Origin: Nocardia arthritidis NBRC 100137
Lineage (GTDB): Bacteria; Actinomycetota; Actinomycetes; Mycobacteriales; Mycobacteriaceae
Direction: 5' to 3'
Assembly (NCBI RefSeq): GCF_001612765.1
Contig: NZ_BDBB01000009.1
Location: forward strand, 1 to 64,000
Length of the DNA stretch: 64,000 bases
The position numbers were made by a program, and so were the translations under genes. This document shows, piece after piece, positions 16,299-25,090 of this stretch (position 1 is its first letter; every line of letters starts with the position of its first letter). The notes beneath the pieces are model-generated. The model searched no databases. It was not told the origin of the DNA and saw only the letters and a program-made list of their open reading frames with translations.

Positions 16299-17168
16299 AT
16301 GCCCGTTGTCGAACTACCGGTGGGCCGGGTGCACTACGTCGAACGCGGCGAAGGACCGCCGGTCGTTCTGTTGCACGGCCTGCTGATGAACCACACGGTA
16401 TGGGACGAGGTCCTCGACGTCCTGCCCGACGGCTTCCGGTACGTGCTGCCGGACCTGCCGCTCGGCGCCCACCCCCTACCGCTGCGCCCGGGTGTGGACC
16501 TGAGCTTGCGCGGCTTGAATCAACTCGTCGCCGATTTTCTCGCCGCATTGGATCTGCGGGATGTCACGCTCGTGCACAGCGATTGGGGTGGTGCGCTGTT
16601 CCTCACCGCCTACGGGCTCGACGAACGCGTCGGCAGGCTCATCGTGCTGCCGTGCGAGGCGTTCGACAATTTCCCGCCCGGCCTGCCGGGCAAGATGGCC
16701 ACCGTCGCCACCTATCTGCCGGGCGGCGTTTCACTGGCGCTGCGGCAATTACGCGTTCGATGGCTGCGTCGCTCGCCGCTGCTGTTCGGTTGGATGGCGC
16801 GGCGCCCGCTGTCCGACGCGCTGGTGCGCGACTGGACCGAACCGGGGCTGCGGGATGCCGGGATTCGGCGCGACCTGCTCGCCTACACCAAGTCGGGGTT
16901 CCGCAAGCCGGAATTGATCGCGAATACCGAGGCACTGCGCGACTTCCAGGGCGACGCGCTGATCCTGTGGTCGTCGGCGGGCAAGGTGATGCCGCGCGAG
17001 CACGGCCGCAGGCTCGCCGAACTGATCCCCGGGGCGAGACTGGTCGAAATCGATGACGCCTACGTCCTTTCGATGCTCGATCAGCCCGCCGCGGTCGCCG
17101 AGGCGATGTCGGAGTTCTTGGTCGAGCACCGCACCGCGCCGGAGCGGAACACTCGCCGACCGCGGTAG
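16299..17168 (+). CDS. Alpha/beta-fold hydrolase (haloalkane dehalogenase/epoxide hydrolase-like)
   Basis: A 289-residue alpha/beta hydrolase. The oxyanion strand PPVVLLHGLLMN is near residue 20-30 and the nucleophile elbow LVHSDWGGALFLTAY carries Asp instead of Ser, as in haloalkane dehalogenases and epoxide hydrolases. The cap region is helical. The position where the catalytic His normally lies reads DDAYVLSMLDQP, so a His is not evident there. The ATG at 16299 follows GGAGG with good spacing; an ATG four codons earlier is the alternative. It is divergent from, and probably repressed by, the TetR regulator. Confidence 0.85.
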   Translation: MPVVELPVGRVHYVERGEGPPVVLLHGLLMNHTVWDEVLDVLPDGFRYVLPDLPLGAHPLPLRPGVDLSLRGLNQLVADFLAALDLRDVTLVHSDWGGALFLTAYGLDERVGRLIVLPCEAFDNFPPGLPGKMATVATYLPGGVSLALRQLRVRWLRRSPLLFGWMARRPLSDALVRDWTEPGLRDAGIRRDLLAYTKSGFRKPELIANTEALRDFQGDALILWSSAGKVMPREHGRRLAELIPGARLVEIDDAYVLSMLDQPAAVAEAMSEFLVEHRTAPERNTRRPR

Positions 17169-17263
17169 CGCACAGGCGTCCACCGCAGGCAGCGCTCTCG
17201 GGTGCTTGCCTTGACGTCGACGAGAAGGTTTAGCGTGGCGGTGACGGCGGCGAAGGAGGACGG

Positions 17264-17638
17264 ATGCGCATCGGCGAACTGGCGCAGCGGGCGGGCACGA
17301 GCACCCGGGCCCTGCGGTACTACGAGGAACACGGTTTGGTGCGGCCGCGCCGCGCGGCCAACGGGTACCGCTCCTACGACGACGCGGAGGTGCGGATCGT
17401 GGCGAAGATCCGTGAACTGCTCGGCGCGGGGTTCGATCTCGACGACATCCGACCGTTCGTCACCTGCTTGCGGGCGGGCAACGGCTCCGGAGACATCTGC
17501 CCGGACTCGGTCTCCACGTTGCGGCGCAAGCTGGCCGAGGTCGATTCGTATATGGAACGGCTGGCCCAGGTGCGTCGCCATCTGAACGACCGGCTCGCGG
17601 CGGCCTGTGAGTTCGACCGGATCGAGCAGCCGAGGTGA
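17264..17638 (+). CDS. MerR family transcriptional regulator
   Basis: A 124-residue MerR-type activator. MRIGELAQRAGTSTRALRYY is the winged helix-turn-helix, followed by EEHGLVRPRRAANGYRSY and then the coiled-coil dimerisation helix (TLRRKLAEVDSYMERLAQV). A single Cys in the effector region (TCLRAG) and another in GDICPD leave open redox or metal sensing, but no clear metal site is seen. Its stop overlaps the GTG of the next gene by four bases, so it is co-translated with the F420-type oxidoreductase and may regulate it. Confidence 0.92.
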   Translation: MRIGELAQRAGTSTRALRYYEEHGLVRPRRAANGYRSYDDAEVRIVAKIRELLGAGFDLDDIRPFVTCLRAGNGSGDICPDSVSTLRRKLAEVDSYMERLAQVRRHLNDRLAAACEFDRIEQPR

Positions 17639-18501
17639 AATTCGCGGTCAGCTACAGCACCCCCTTCTTCGGCGTCGACCCGGATCGACTGATCGCCTAC
17701 GCCCAGCACGCCGAACGCTGTGGATTCGAGGCGATCTACCTGCCCGAGCACGTCGCGCTGTACCCGGGTGCGACGATCGGGCCGATGGAGCTCACACCGA
17801 CGGTGCCGTTCGCCGACCCGCTCGACGCGCTGAGTTTCGTGGCCGCCGCGACGGATCGGATTCTGCTCGGCACCGCGGTGCTGCTGCTGCCCTATCACCA
17901 TCCGGTGGTGCTCGCCAAACGCCTGGCGACGATCGACGTCCTGTCCGAAGGACGGATGCGCCTGCTCACGGTGGGCCTGGGCACGCTGCCCGGCGAGGCG
18001 CGGGCCGTGGGCGTCGATTTCGCCACCCGGGGCCGCCGTGCCGACGAGGCCATCGACGTGCTCCGGCTCCTGTGGTCCGGCGGCGCGGACGGGGTGAGCT
18101 TCGAAGGCGAGTTCTTCCGGTTCGAGAACCTGTGCAGTTACCCGAAACCCACCGGGGGCGGAACTTTGCCGATCCATGTCGGCGGATCGAGCCGCGCCGC
18201 CGCGCGCCGGGCCGGATCCCGCGGCGACGGCTACTTCCCGGGCGGGGTGCTCGGGCCGGTCGAACGCGCCACCCAGCTGGAGATCGCCCATGCCGCGGCC
18301 GGTACGGCGGGCCGGGACCCCAGCGCGTTCGAATACACCCGCTGGGGATCGATCGACATGCCCGCCGAGCGGGTCGAGGGAATGGCCGAACAGGGCGTCA
18401 CGCGGATCGTCGTTAGCGCGAGTACGGGCGACCCGGAGCGCGCCCGCGACGAGTTGTCCGCCTTCGCAGCGCGCTTCGATCTTGCGAACGCACGGACGTA
18501 G
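17635..18501 (+). CDS. LLM class F420-dependent oxidoreductase
   Basis: A 288-residue TIM-barrel luciferase-like monooxygenase-family protein. AQHAERCGFEAIYLPEHVAL, TDRILLGTAVLLLPYHHPVV, LAKRLATIDVLSEGRMRLL with following VGLG, and the PIHVGGSSRAAARRAG phosphate-binding region are all characteristic. Mycobacteriales relatives commonly use coenzyme F420 rather than FMN. It would reduce or oxidise an unknown substrate in the cytosol. It starts with GTG overlapping the MerR stop (GTGA at 17635-17638). Confidence 0.9.
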   Translation: MKFAVSYSTPFFGVDPDRLIAYAQHAERCGFEAIYLPEHVALYPGATIGPMELTPTVPFADPLDALSFVAAATDRILLGTAVLLLPYHHPVVLAKRLATIDVLSEGRMRLLTVGLGTLPGEARAVGVDFATRGRRADEAIDVLRLLWSGGADGVSFEGEFFRFENLCSYPKPTGGGTLPIHVGGSSRAAARRAGSRGDGYFPGGVLGPVERATQLEIAHAAAGTAGRDPSAFEYTRWGSIDMPAERVEGMAEQGVTRIVVSASTGDPERARDELSAFAARFDLANART

Positions 18502-18533
18502 CGACCGCGCACTCGTCGGCGCCGGAAACCTCC

Positions 18534-19034
18534 TCAGACGGCGTGGCCCGCAACCAGATCCGCCACCGAGTGATAATGCAGGGTCTCGGCGGCGGGTCGC
18601 CGCACGTCCCCGTCCTCGGGTTCCAGCAGCATGCCGACGTGATCGCCGAAGTCGTAACGCTCGCGGATGCGGGCGCTGAACCAACTGGGGACCGTACTGA
18701 GCACCGGAATGCCATCGGGACCCGCGTGCCAGTCGCAGTGCACGAACTTGTCGATGTCGTCGCCGGTCTCACCGCCGAAAAGCCGCGCCAGCGACAGCTG
18801 TTCACTGCCGAGCAAATGTACCGCGAGCCGCTCGGCGCGCTGCGCGACCCGGTATGTGTGGTTCTTCTTGGACAGGCCGATCAAGAACCGGCGCGGCTCG
18901 ATGCTGACCTGCGTCGCGAATCCGACGAGACAACCGGCGCGCCGGCCATCCGCCTGCGCGGTGACCAGCAGCACGGGATAGTCTGCCGCCGCGACCACCG
19001 CGTCGAACACTGCGGTCCGGTCTTCGGTAGCCAT
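18534..19034 (-). CDS. Flavin reductase-like FMN-binding protein
   Basis: A 166-residue protein with the split-barrel flavin reductase domain: YPVLLVTAQADGRRAGCLVG, VSIEPRRFLIGLSKKNHTYR and AERLAVHLLGSEQLSLARLF are diagnostic. Such proteins bind FMN and supply reduced flavin to a monooxygenase or act on small substrates themselves. The ATG at 19034 has TGGGAGGA just upstream. It converges with the F420 oxidoreductase and has no obvious partner monooxygenase beside it. Confidence 0.88.
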   Translation of the reverse strand: MATEDRTAVFDAVVAAADYPVLLVTAQADGRRAGCLVGFATQVSIEPRRFLIGLSKKNHTYRVAQRAERLAVHLLGSEQLSLARLFGGETGDDIDKFVHCDWHAGPDGIPVLSTVPSWFSARIRERYDFGDHVGMLLEPEDGDVRRPAAETLHYHSVADLVAGHAV

Positions 19035-19374
19035 CGGTCCTCCCAGCGTGATGCAACGTCTTCCCCGGATGCCCGCGCGATCGTCGCGCAAACATGCCGG
19101 ACCGGGCAGCGCTCACCCTTCAACCGCGGCGGCCAACCGTCTGAGACGGCGACGCCGGAAGGGTGGGAAGCCCGGGTGACGGCCCGTGTAGATCGGCTCA
19201 TTCCGGTCTACATCCCGTGGATGATAGTCCACCACAACGACTTACGCGCCGACACTGAAAACGCATGGTGGCGGTCGCCACATTGCGAGCGCACGGGCGC
19301 ACTCCGCGGTCGACGTGCCCCGTCGCCCTCGTTTCAGCGGTGCCGGACCCGCGGTGAGCGCCGCTCCGGGCGGA
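19035..19374. other. Intergenic region, no supported gene
   Basis: About 340 bases between the flavin reductase start and the end of the next leftward gene. It should contain the flavin reductase promoter. I see no ORF with a domain and no strong hairpin. Confidence 0.45.
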
Positions 19375-20703
19375 TCATGGCTCCGAGTTCCGGCGCACCG
19401 GAACGTCGCTCGCGCGTCCCCGCAGTGTCAGTACGCCTACGGCGGCCGCGATCATGCACAGCCCCACCACCCAGAGCCCGGCGCGCTGGCTTCCCGTCGC
19501 GTCCCTCAGCCCACCGGTGACGTACGGCGCCACGAAACCACTGACGTTGCCGATCGAGTTGATCAGCGCGATGCCGCCCGCCGCGGCGGCACCGGTCAGG
19601 AAGGTGCCGGGCAGGGCCCAGAACGTCGGCAGCGCCGCGAGCACGCCCACCGCGCAGACGGTCACCGCGATCATCGCGGCGAACGGATCGCCGAGATACA
19701 GGGCCGCCGGAATGGCGAGGCCGCCGAGCAGCGCGGGCAGCGCGACGTGCCAGACGCGCTCGCCGGTCCGGTCGGCGTGCCGCCCCCACCACACCATCAC
19801 CATCGCCCCGATCAGGTAGGGCACCGCGTTGATCAGCCCGCGCTGCACCACCGAATACCGGGTACCGTACTGCTGCTGGAAGCCGTCGATGATCGTCGGC
19901 AGGAAGAAGCCCAGCGCGTAGAGGCCGTAGACGATGCCGCCGTAGACCAACGCGAGCCCGAGCACCCGCGGATGGGTCAGCGCGCGACGCAGAGTCCAGT
20001 GCTCGGCGCTGCGCAGCGCGTCTTGCTCGGCGGCGAGTTCGCCCGCGAGCCATTCCCTTTCCGCAGGGGCCAGCCAGGTCGCCCGCTCGGGACGGTCGGT
20101 CAGATAGAACCACGTCACCACCGCCAGCGCGATGGCGGGCAGACCCTCGACCAAGAACATGAACCGCCATCCGCTGAGCCCGAAGACCCCGTCGCCGTAC
20201 TGGATGATCAGGCTCGACACCGTCGCGCCCAGCGCGGTGGAGATGGGCACCGCGGTCATGAACAACGCCACGATCCGCGCCCGTTGCGTCTGCGGGAACC
20301 AGTAGGTCAGATAGAGCAGGATGCCGGGAAAGAAGCCCGCCTCCACCACACCCAGCAGGAACCGCAGGATGTACAGCACGGTGGCGTCGGGCACGAACGC
20401 CATCGCCGTGGCCACCAGACCCCAGGTGACCATGATCCGGGCGATCCAGCGCCGGGCGCCGAACCGGTGCAGCGCCAAGTTGCTCGGCACCTCGAGCAGC
20501 AGGTATCCGACGAAGAAGATACCCGAGGCGAATCCGAAGGCGGTCTCGGTGAGACCGAGAGCGGTCTTCATACCGCTGGGTCCGGCGAATCCGATGTTCA
20601 CCCGGTCCAAGTAGTTGACGAAGTACAGCAGCCCGAGAAAGGGCACCAGGCGAATCGTGACCTTGCGCAGCGTCGCGCCGGCCACCTCGGTGGTGGAAAC
20701 CAT
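19375..20703 (-). CDS. MFS transporter, anion:cation symporter (ACS) type
   Basis: A 442-residue, 12-helix major facilitator. The first helix LVPFLGLLYFVNYLDRVNIG and following GPSGMKTALGLTETAFGFAS are the hallmark of the ACS family, which imports organic anions such as hydroxy acids, sugars acids and phthalate-type compounds. The ATG at 20703 is the first start after a non-hydrophobic extension and fits the usual length. No catabolic genes adjoin it; its substrate is unknown. Confidence 0.88.
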   Translation of the reverse strand: MVSTTEVAGATLRKVTIRLVPFLGLLYFVNYLDRVNIGFAGPSGMKTALGLTETAFGFASGIFFVGYLLLEVPSNLALHRFGARRWIARIMVTWGLVATAMAFVPDATVLYILRFLLGVVEAGFFPGILLYLTYWFPQTQRARIVALFMTAVPISTALGATVSSLIIQYGDGVFGLSGWRFMFLVEGLPAIALAVVTWFYLTDRPERATWLAPAEREWLAGELAAEQDALRSAEHWTLRRALTHPRVLGLALVYGGIVYGLYALGFFLPTIIDGFQQQYGTRYSVVQRGLINAVPYLIGAMVMVWWGRHADRTGERVWHVALPALLGGLAIPAALYLGDPFAAMIAVTVCAVGVLAALPTFWALPGTFLTGAAAAGGIALINSIGNVSGFVAPYVTGGLRDATGSQRAGLWVVGLCMIAAAVGVLTLRGRASDVPVRRNSEP

Positions 20704-20792
20704 CAGCGAACTCTCGGCCCCAGACCACCGCTTCGTCAAGTACGCCGCGGGAGAACCGCTCTCGCGCGAGCACACGAGACCGACGGCCGCTT

Positions 20793-20820
20793 CGCGCCCC
20801 CGGCCGTCACCGGGGGCGCG
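20793..20820 (-). terminator. Terminator of the P450 operon
   Basis: Perfect 11-pair GC stem CGCGCCCCCGG/CCGGGGGCGCG with a 6-base loop, just downstream of the last P450 stop at 20830. Confidence 0.75.
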
Positions 20821-20829
20821 TGTCCGCGG

Positions 20830-22059
20830 CTAGTCGGCCGGCTCCAGATACACCGGAAGCCTGGCGTGTCCATTGGAAATGAAGCTGGACACGGTGCCGA
20901 GTTCATCGGGTCCTGCCGCTAAGCGCATGTTCGGGAAGCGCTGGAAGAGCGCGGGCAGGGCGATCTCGGCTTCCAACCGGGCCAGCGGAGCGCCCAGGCA
21001 GTGATGCGCCCCGTACCCGAAGGACATGTGCTCCTTGGTCGCTCGCCGCACGTCGAACTCGCCCGCGGTGGCGCCGTGCAGCTTCGGATCGCGGTTGGCC
21101 CCGGCGTAGGACGCGAGAATCGGCTCGCCTTTGGCGATGCGCAGGCCGTCGATCTCGATGTCGTCGGCGGCGAAGCGCAGCGGAAGATGCGCCACGGGCG
21201 CCTCGTAGCGCAACGCCTCCTCGATCAGGTCGGTCCAGGTCGCCCGCCCGTCGGTCACCTCGGCGAGCTGATCGGGGTGGGTCAGCAACGCGAAAACGGC
21301 CTGATCCAACAGGTTCACCGTGGTCTCGTGCCCGGCGCTGATGACGAGCAGCAGCGTGTCGATCAGCTCCTGCTCGGTCAGCTGCGAACCGTCGTCCTCG
21401 TCTCGGTGCGAGATCAGCAGGCTGGTCATGTCGTCGCCGGGTGTCTCGCGCCGATAGGCGACGAGCTCACCCAGGATCCGGTACATCTCCAGGTAGTTCG
21501 CCTGCGACTGTTCAGGAGTCAGCGAAGTATCGAAGATGCCGTCGACGCAGGTGCGCAAACCGGCGTGCAGGAATTCCGGAACCCCCATCAGGGCACTGAT
21601 CACCTGGATCGGCAGCGGGTAGGCGAAGCCTTCCCTGAGGTTCACCGCGTCGCCCGCCGGAGTCGCCGCGAGCTTGCTCAGCAGATCCGTGGTGATCCGC
21701 TCGATCATCGAGCGCATGGCCTGGGTGCGGCGGTGGGTGAATGCGGGCGCGACCAGTTTGCGCAGTCTGCGATGGTCCGCACCGTAGGCGGTGAACATGT
21801 TGTTCACCGCGACCCACGGCAGCAACGGCCAGTCCTGCGGTATCTGCCCGTTGATGAGCGCAGGCCAGTGCTGCTTGGCGTCCTTCGACACCCTGGGATC
21901 GGCAAGCAACCGCTTGAGCAGATCCGCGTCGGTGACCGACCACGCCCGCACACCGCCCGGCAATTCGACGAGCGCCGCCGGCCCGCGCGCGCGGATTCGC
22001 GCGGATTCACCCTGGATGTCGGCGCCCGTCGGGTCGAGAACTAGGGGCTGGGTGTCCAT
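20830..22059 (-). CDS. Cytochrome P450, CYP154-type (copy 1)
   Basis: A 409-residue soluble bacterial P450. The I-helix AGHETT at 242-247, the ExxR pair Glu281/Arg284 (EALR), and the haem loop [17 protein letters not shown] with Cys354 are all intact. Sequence style ([39 protein letters not shown]) is that of CYP154. It is catalytically complete, needing ferredoxin and a reductase from elsewhere. Its start lies 9 bases after the stop of the upstream CYP157-type gene, and TAAGGAG serves as stop and ribosome site together, so the two are tightly coupled. Substrate unknown; CYP154 enzymes known elsewhere hydroxylate aromatic or steroid compounds. Confidence 0.93.
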   Translation of the reverse strand: MDTQPLVLDPTGADIQGESARIRARGPAALVELPGGVRAWSVTDADLLKRLLADPRVSKDAKQHWPALINGQIPQDWPLLPWVAVNNMFTAYGADHRRLRKLVAPAFTHRRTQAMRSMIERITTDLLSKLAATPAGDAVNLREGFAYPLPIQVISALMGVPEFLHAGLRTCVDGIFDTSLTPEQSQANYLEMYRILGELVAYRRETPGDDMTSLLISHRDEDDGSQLTEQELIDTLLLVISAGHETTVNLLDQAVFALLTHPDQLAEVTDGRATWTDLIEEALRYEAPVAHLPLRFAADDIEIDGLRIAKGEPILASYAGANRDPKLHGATAGEFDVRRATKEHMSFGYGAHHCLGAPLARLEAEIALPALFQRFPNMRLAAGPDELGTVSSFISNGHARLPVYLEPAD

Positions 22060-22068
22060 CGGAACTCC

Positions 22069-23331
22069 TTAGAAGACGGTCAGCGGAGGGGATTTCGGAA
22101 AGACCACGGGCAGCGACACCAACGCGCGGTGGAACGGGCCCGGCCGCCAGTTCAACTGGCTGGGCGACACGGCCAAGCGCAGCTCGGGCAACGCGTCGAG
22201 GATCTGATCGATCGCGTCCTGGACCACCAGGTACGCGGCCGATCGGGCGGGGCAGGCATGCGGCCCCACGCTCCACGCCAGATGGGCGCGGCTGTCGGTG
22301 CGCTGACCGACACTGATCGCGGGATCGTTGTTGCAGCCCGCCATGCTGATCACGACCGGCTGGTGCGCGGGCAGCCAGACACCATCGATGAGGATCGGCT
22401 GCTTGGGATAGCTGACGCAATAGTTCGCCATCGGCGGGTCGTTGAACAACACTTCGTCGAGGGCGTCGCGAGTGGAAAGGCTCCCGCCGAGGAAATCTCC
22501 CGCGAACCGTTCGTCGGTGAGCATGAGCAGCAGTGTGTTGACGATCAGGTTCTGCATCGGTTCGATGCCGGCGCCGTAGAGCGTGACCAACTGATGGATC
22601 ATCTCGACATCGGTTAGGCCCGCATCGTGCCGCAACAGCCGCGAGGTGACGTCGTCACCGGGCTCTTTGCGCTTCATCTGTACGAGTTCGAACAGCGCGT
22701 CGGTGAGCATCGCGTTGCCCTTGTCCGCGTTCACGCCCTCGAAGATGGCGGCCATGCCGGTCGCGACCTGCTGGCCGATGTCCGCCGGGCAGCCGATCAT
22801 GGCGTTGAGCACCGCGAAGCTGAGCGGGAACGCGTACTGGCTGATCAGATCCGCCGCACCGTCCTCGCAGAACGCGTTGATCAACGGGATGGCGATGTGC
22901 TCGATGGTTCCGTGCAGCGAGTGCAGATCGACCCCGGCGATGCTCGCGACGTTCGCCTGCCGGTAGCGCAGATGTTCCAGGCCGGAACTGCGCAGCGCGT
23001 TCGGACGCCATTCCAGCATCGGCAGGACCGGGCACTCGCCCGGAACGTCCTTCTGCCAGGTGCGCGGATCGGCCGGGAAGTGGTCGGGATCGTTCAAGAT
23101 GCGCAGCGCGGTGTGGTAGCCGATCACCAGCGTGGCGGGCAGGTTGGGCGACAACTCGACCGGGACGAGGGGACCGTACCGGCGGCGCATCTCGCGATAG
23201 GCCTGGTGCGGATCCTCGGCGTATTCCTGCGAATACAATGGGTAGCGAGGGCCGCTGCTGTCGATCGGCGAGCTGTGCGCGACGGGGCATCCGTTCGCGA
23301 ACGCGGACGGCGGGAAATGTGGCGTGGTCAA
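22069..23331 (-). CDS. Cytochrome P450, CYP157-type lacking ExxR arginine (copy 1)
   Basis: A 420-residue P450 with the haem-ligand loop WSVGPHACPARSAAY (Cys360). The K-helix ExxR is degraded to E-V-L-F (293-296, DEVLFNDPP), and the I-helix acid/threonine pair is replaced by GAGIEPMQN. Both changes fit the CYP157 family, known to lack ExxR. The TTG at 23331 is chosen because TGGAG precedes it with good spacing and the two paralogues start the same way; an ATG extension to 23505 lacks support. The partner CYP154 gene follows after 9 bases. Whether it oxidises substrate or assists CYP154 is unknown. Confidence 0.9.
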   Translation of the reverse strand: MTTPHFPPSAFANGCPVAHSSPIDSSGPRYPLYSQEYAEDPHQAYREMRRRYGPLVPVELSPNLPATLVIGYHTALRILNDPDHFPADPRTWQKDVPGECPVLPMLEWRPNALRSSGLEHLRYRQANVASIAGVDLHSLHGTIEHIAIPLINAFCEDGAADLISQYAFPLSFAVLNAMIGCPADIGQQVATGMAAIFEGVNADKGNAMLTDALFELVQMKRKEPGDDVTSRLLRHDAGLTDVEMIHQLVTLYGAGIEPMQNLIVNTLLLMLTDERFAGDFLGGSLSTRDALDEVLFNDPPMANYCVSYPKQPILIDGVWLPAHQPVVISMAGCNNDPAISVGQRTDSRAHLAWSVGPHACPARSAAYLVVQDAIDQILDALPELRLAVSPSQLNWRPGPFHRALVSLPVVFPKSPPLTVF

Positions 23332-23387
23332 AGACGAAACTCCAGAGGAACGAATATTTCGACGAACGCGATCGCCCGGCGCGTGCG
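23328..23387 (-). pseudogene. Short relic resembling the 3' end of cvnD
   Basis: Immediately upstream of the CYP157 copy 1 start, one frame reads ...RRAIAFVEIFVPLEFRL-stop, with the stop TGA overlapping the TTG start exactly as the real cvnD stop overlaps its downstream CYP157. The cvnD protein ends LRSLITLVEFLFHRLESRI. The similarity over ~19 codons suggests a duplicated unit that included the cvnD tail. Confidence 0.45.
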
Positions 23388-23532
23388 CGCCGCGACGGCA
23401 TAGGTCGACGTGATGCGGGGAAATCGGTGACAGGCCGGCGCACACCCTCATCAGCTGTGTGCACGACGACCTCTGAGGGCAACCTCCTTCTGGGTCGGAT
23501 GCCACGGCGTCGGCACGCCGCGCGGAGCGCGA

Positions 23533-24831
23533 CTACGACGCCGGACTCTTCGCCGACTGATCCCAAAGGACGGGCAGCGGCGGCGATTCGGGGAACACGA
23601 CGGGCAGCGCGGTCAGCGATCGATGGAACGGACCCGGTCGCCAGGTCAGCTCCTCGGCGGGGACGGCCAGCCGCATCTCGGGCAGCGCGTCCAGCAGTTG
23701 GTCGATGGCGTCCTGCGCGATCATATAGGCCACCGAGCGGGCCGGGCAGGTGTGCGGCCCGACACTCCAGGCGAGATGAGCCCGGTTGTCGGTGTACTTG
23801 CCGGTGTTGATCGCCGGGTCGTTGTTGCATCCGGCCATGCTGACGACCACCGGCTGGTGAGCGGGTAGCCAGACGCCGTCGATCAGTATCGGCTGCCGTG
23901 GGAAGGTGACGCAATAGTTCGACAGCGGCGGGTCGGTGAACAACACTTCGTCCAGCGCGTCCCGGGTCGACAGGCTGCCGCCGAGGATGCCGCCCGCGAA
24001 CCGCTGGTCGGTGAGCATCAGCCGCAGGGTGTTGATGATCAGGTTCTGCTCCGGCTCGATGCCCGCGCCATACAGCATCAGCACCTGCTGGGCCATCTCC
24101 GCGTCGTCGAAATCGACGGGATGGCTCAGTATCCGGGAGACGATGTCGTCGCCGGGATGAGATCGCTTCAGTGCCACCAGTTCCGCCATCGCGTCGTTCA
24201 ACATCGCGTTGCCCCGCTCGGCCTCCACGCCTTCGAACATCGCCGCCATTCCCATCGCCGCCCGCTGCCCGATTTCCAGCGGGCAACCGAGCATGGCATT
24301 GATCACCGCGAACGACAGCGGAAAGGCGTATTGCGCGATCAGATCGGCCGAGCCCTCCGCGCAGAAGGTGTTGATCAGCGGAACGGCGATCTGCTCGACC
24401 GTGTTGTGCAGCGCGAACTGGTCGATCTCCTCGATGGCCGCGACGGTGGCCTGCCGGTACCTGGCGTGTTCCAGGCCGGTGTTGCGGATCGCGGCCGGAC
24501 GCCACTCGAGCAGTGGAAGGACCGGGCAGTCGCTGGGCACGGTCTGCTGCCAGGTCCGCGAATCGGCGGGAAAATGGTCTGGGTCGTTGAGGATGCGCAG
24601 CGCGGTGTGGTAGCCGAGCACCAACGTCGCGGGCACTCCGGGCGACAGTTCCACCGGCACCAGCGAACCGTATCGCTTGCGCGCCTCTCGATAGACACGG
24701 TGCGGGTCCGATGCGAAATCGTCCGAGTACAGCGCGACGCGGGGGCCGTCGGAGCCGACCGGTGAGCCGTGCCGGACCGGGCAGCCGCTGGAAGCGGAAG
24801 CGGACGATGTCGAGGACTGTGGGTGGGTCAA
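23533..24831 (-). CDS. Cytochrome P450, CYP157-type lacking ExxR arginine (copy 2)
   Basis: A 432-residue paralogue of the other two CYP157-type proteins. Haem loop WSVGPHTCPARSVAY, K-helix DEVLFTDPP in place of ExxR, I-helix GAGIEPEQN. It has a C-terminal extension (LWDQSAKSPAS) absent from the others. The TTG at 24831 follows TTGGAGTCACG, matching the paralogues. No CYP154 gene directly follows; instead about 200 bases separate it from CYP157 copy 1. A terminator hairpin lies upstream (25031-25063), so this gene may start its own transcript. Confidence 0.9.
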   Translation of the reverse strand: MTHPQSSTSSASASSGCPVRHGSPVGSDGPRVALYSDDFASDPHRVYREARKRYGSLVPVELSPGVPATLVLGYHTALRILNDPDHFPADSRTWQQTVPSDCPVLPLLEWRPAAIRNTGLEHARYRQATVAAIEEIDQFALHNTVEQIAVPLINTFCAEGSADLIAQYAFPLSFAVINAMLGCPLEIGQRAAMGMAAMFEGVEAERGNAMLNDAMAELVALKRSHPGDDIVSRILSHPVDFDDAEMAQQVLMLYGAGIEPEQNLIINTLRLMLTDQRFAGGILGGSLSTRDALDEVLFTDPPLSNYCVTFPRQPILIDGVWLPAHQPVVVSMAGCNNDPAINTGKYTDNRAHLAWSVGPHTCPARSVAYMIAQDAIDQLLDALPEMRLAVPAEELTWRPGPFHRSLTALPVVFPESPPLPVLWDQSAKSPAS

Positions 24832-25030
24832 AACGTGACTCCAAGGTCGGAACGTTCGACGAGCAGGGTAGGCACACGACACGCGTCCCGTGGTCTCGGG
24901 ACTCGCTTTCCGTGTGAGCTTCGCAGTTCGACTTTACGCCGAATCACACTGCGGCAGAGCATATCTCGTGCACCGAACCGGCGCGATGGGCTGGGTTCCG
25001 CGTGCGCGCGCCCGCAGTGGAACACCTCTG

Positions 25031-25063
25031 CCCGGCACGGGCCGTCCGAGCGCCCGTGCCGGG
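25031..25063 (-). terminator. Terminator within the P450 gene set
   Basis: Perfect 12-pair stem CCCGGCACGGGC/GCCCGTGCCGGG with a 9-base loop, 28 bases beyond the CYP154 copy 2 stop. It suggests that the cvnABCD-CYP157-CYP154 transcript ends here and that the three promoter-distal P450 genes form a second unit. Confidence 0.7.
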
Positions 25064-25090
25064 TGGATCGAGATGTTCTTCCGGACCGGA

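Noticed and set aside
19315..20922. Rightward 535-codon open frame rich in His, Gln, Arg and Asp opposite the ACS transporter
   Set aside because: Antisense of a membrane protein gene; the hydrophobic helices of the transporter on the other strand are unmistakable.
22655..24877. Leftward 740-codon open frame overlapping two CYP157 genes
   Set aside because: It is an alternative reading of the two real P450 genes; the CYP157 frames contain all the family motifs, this one none.
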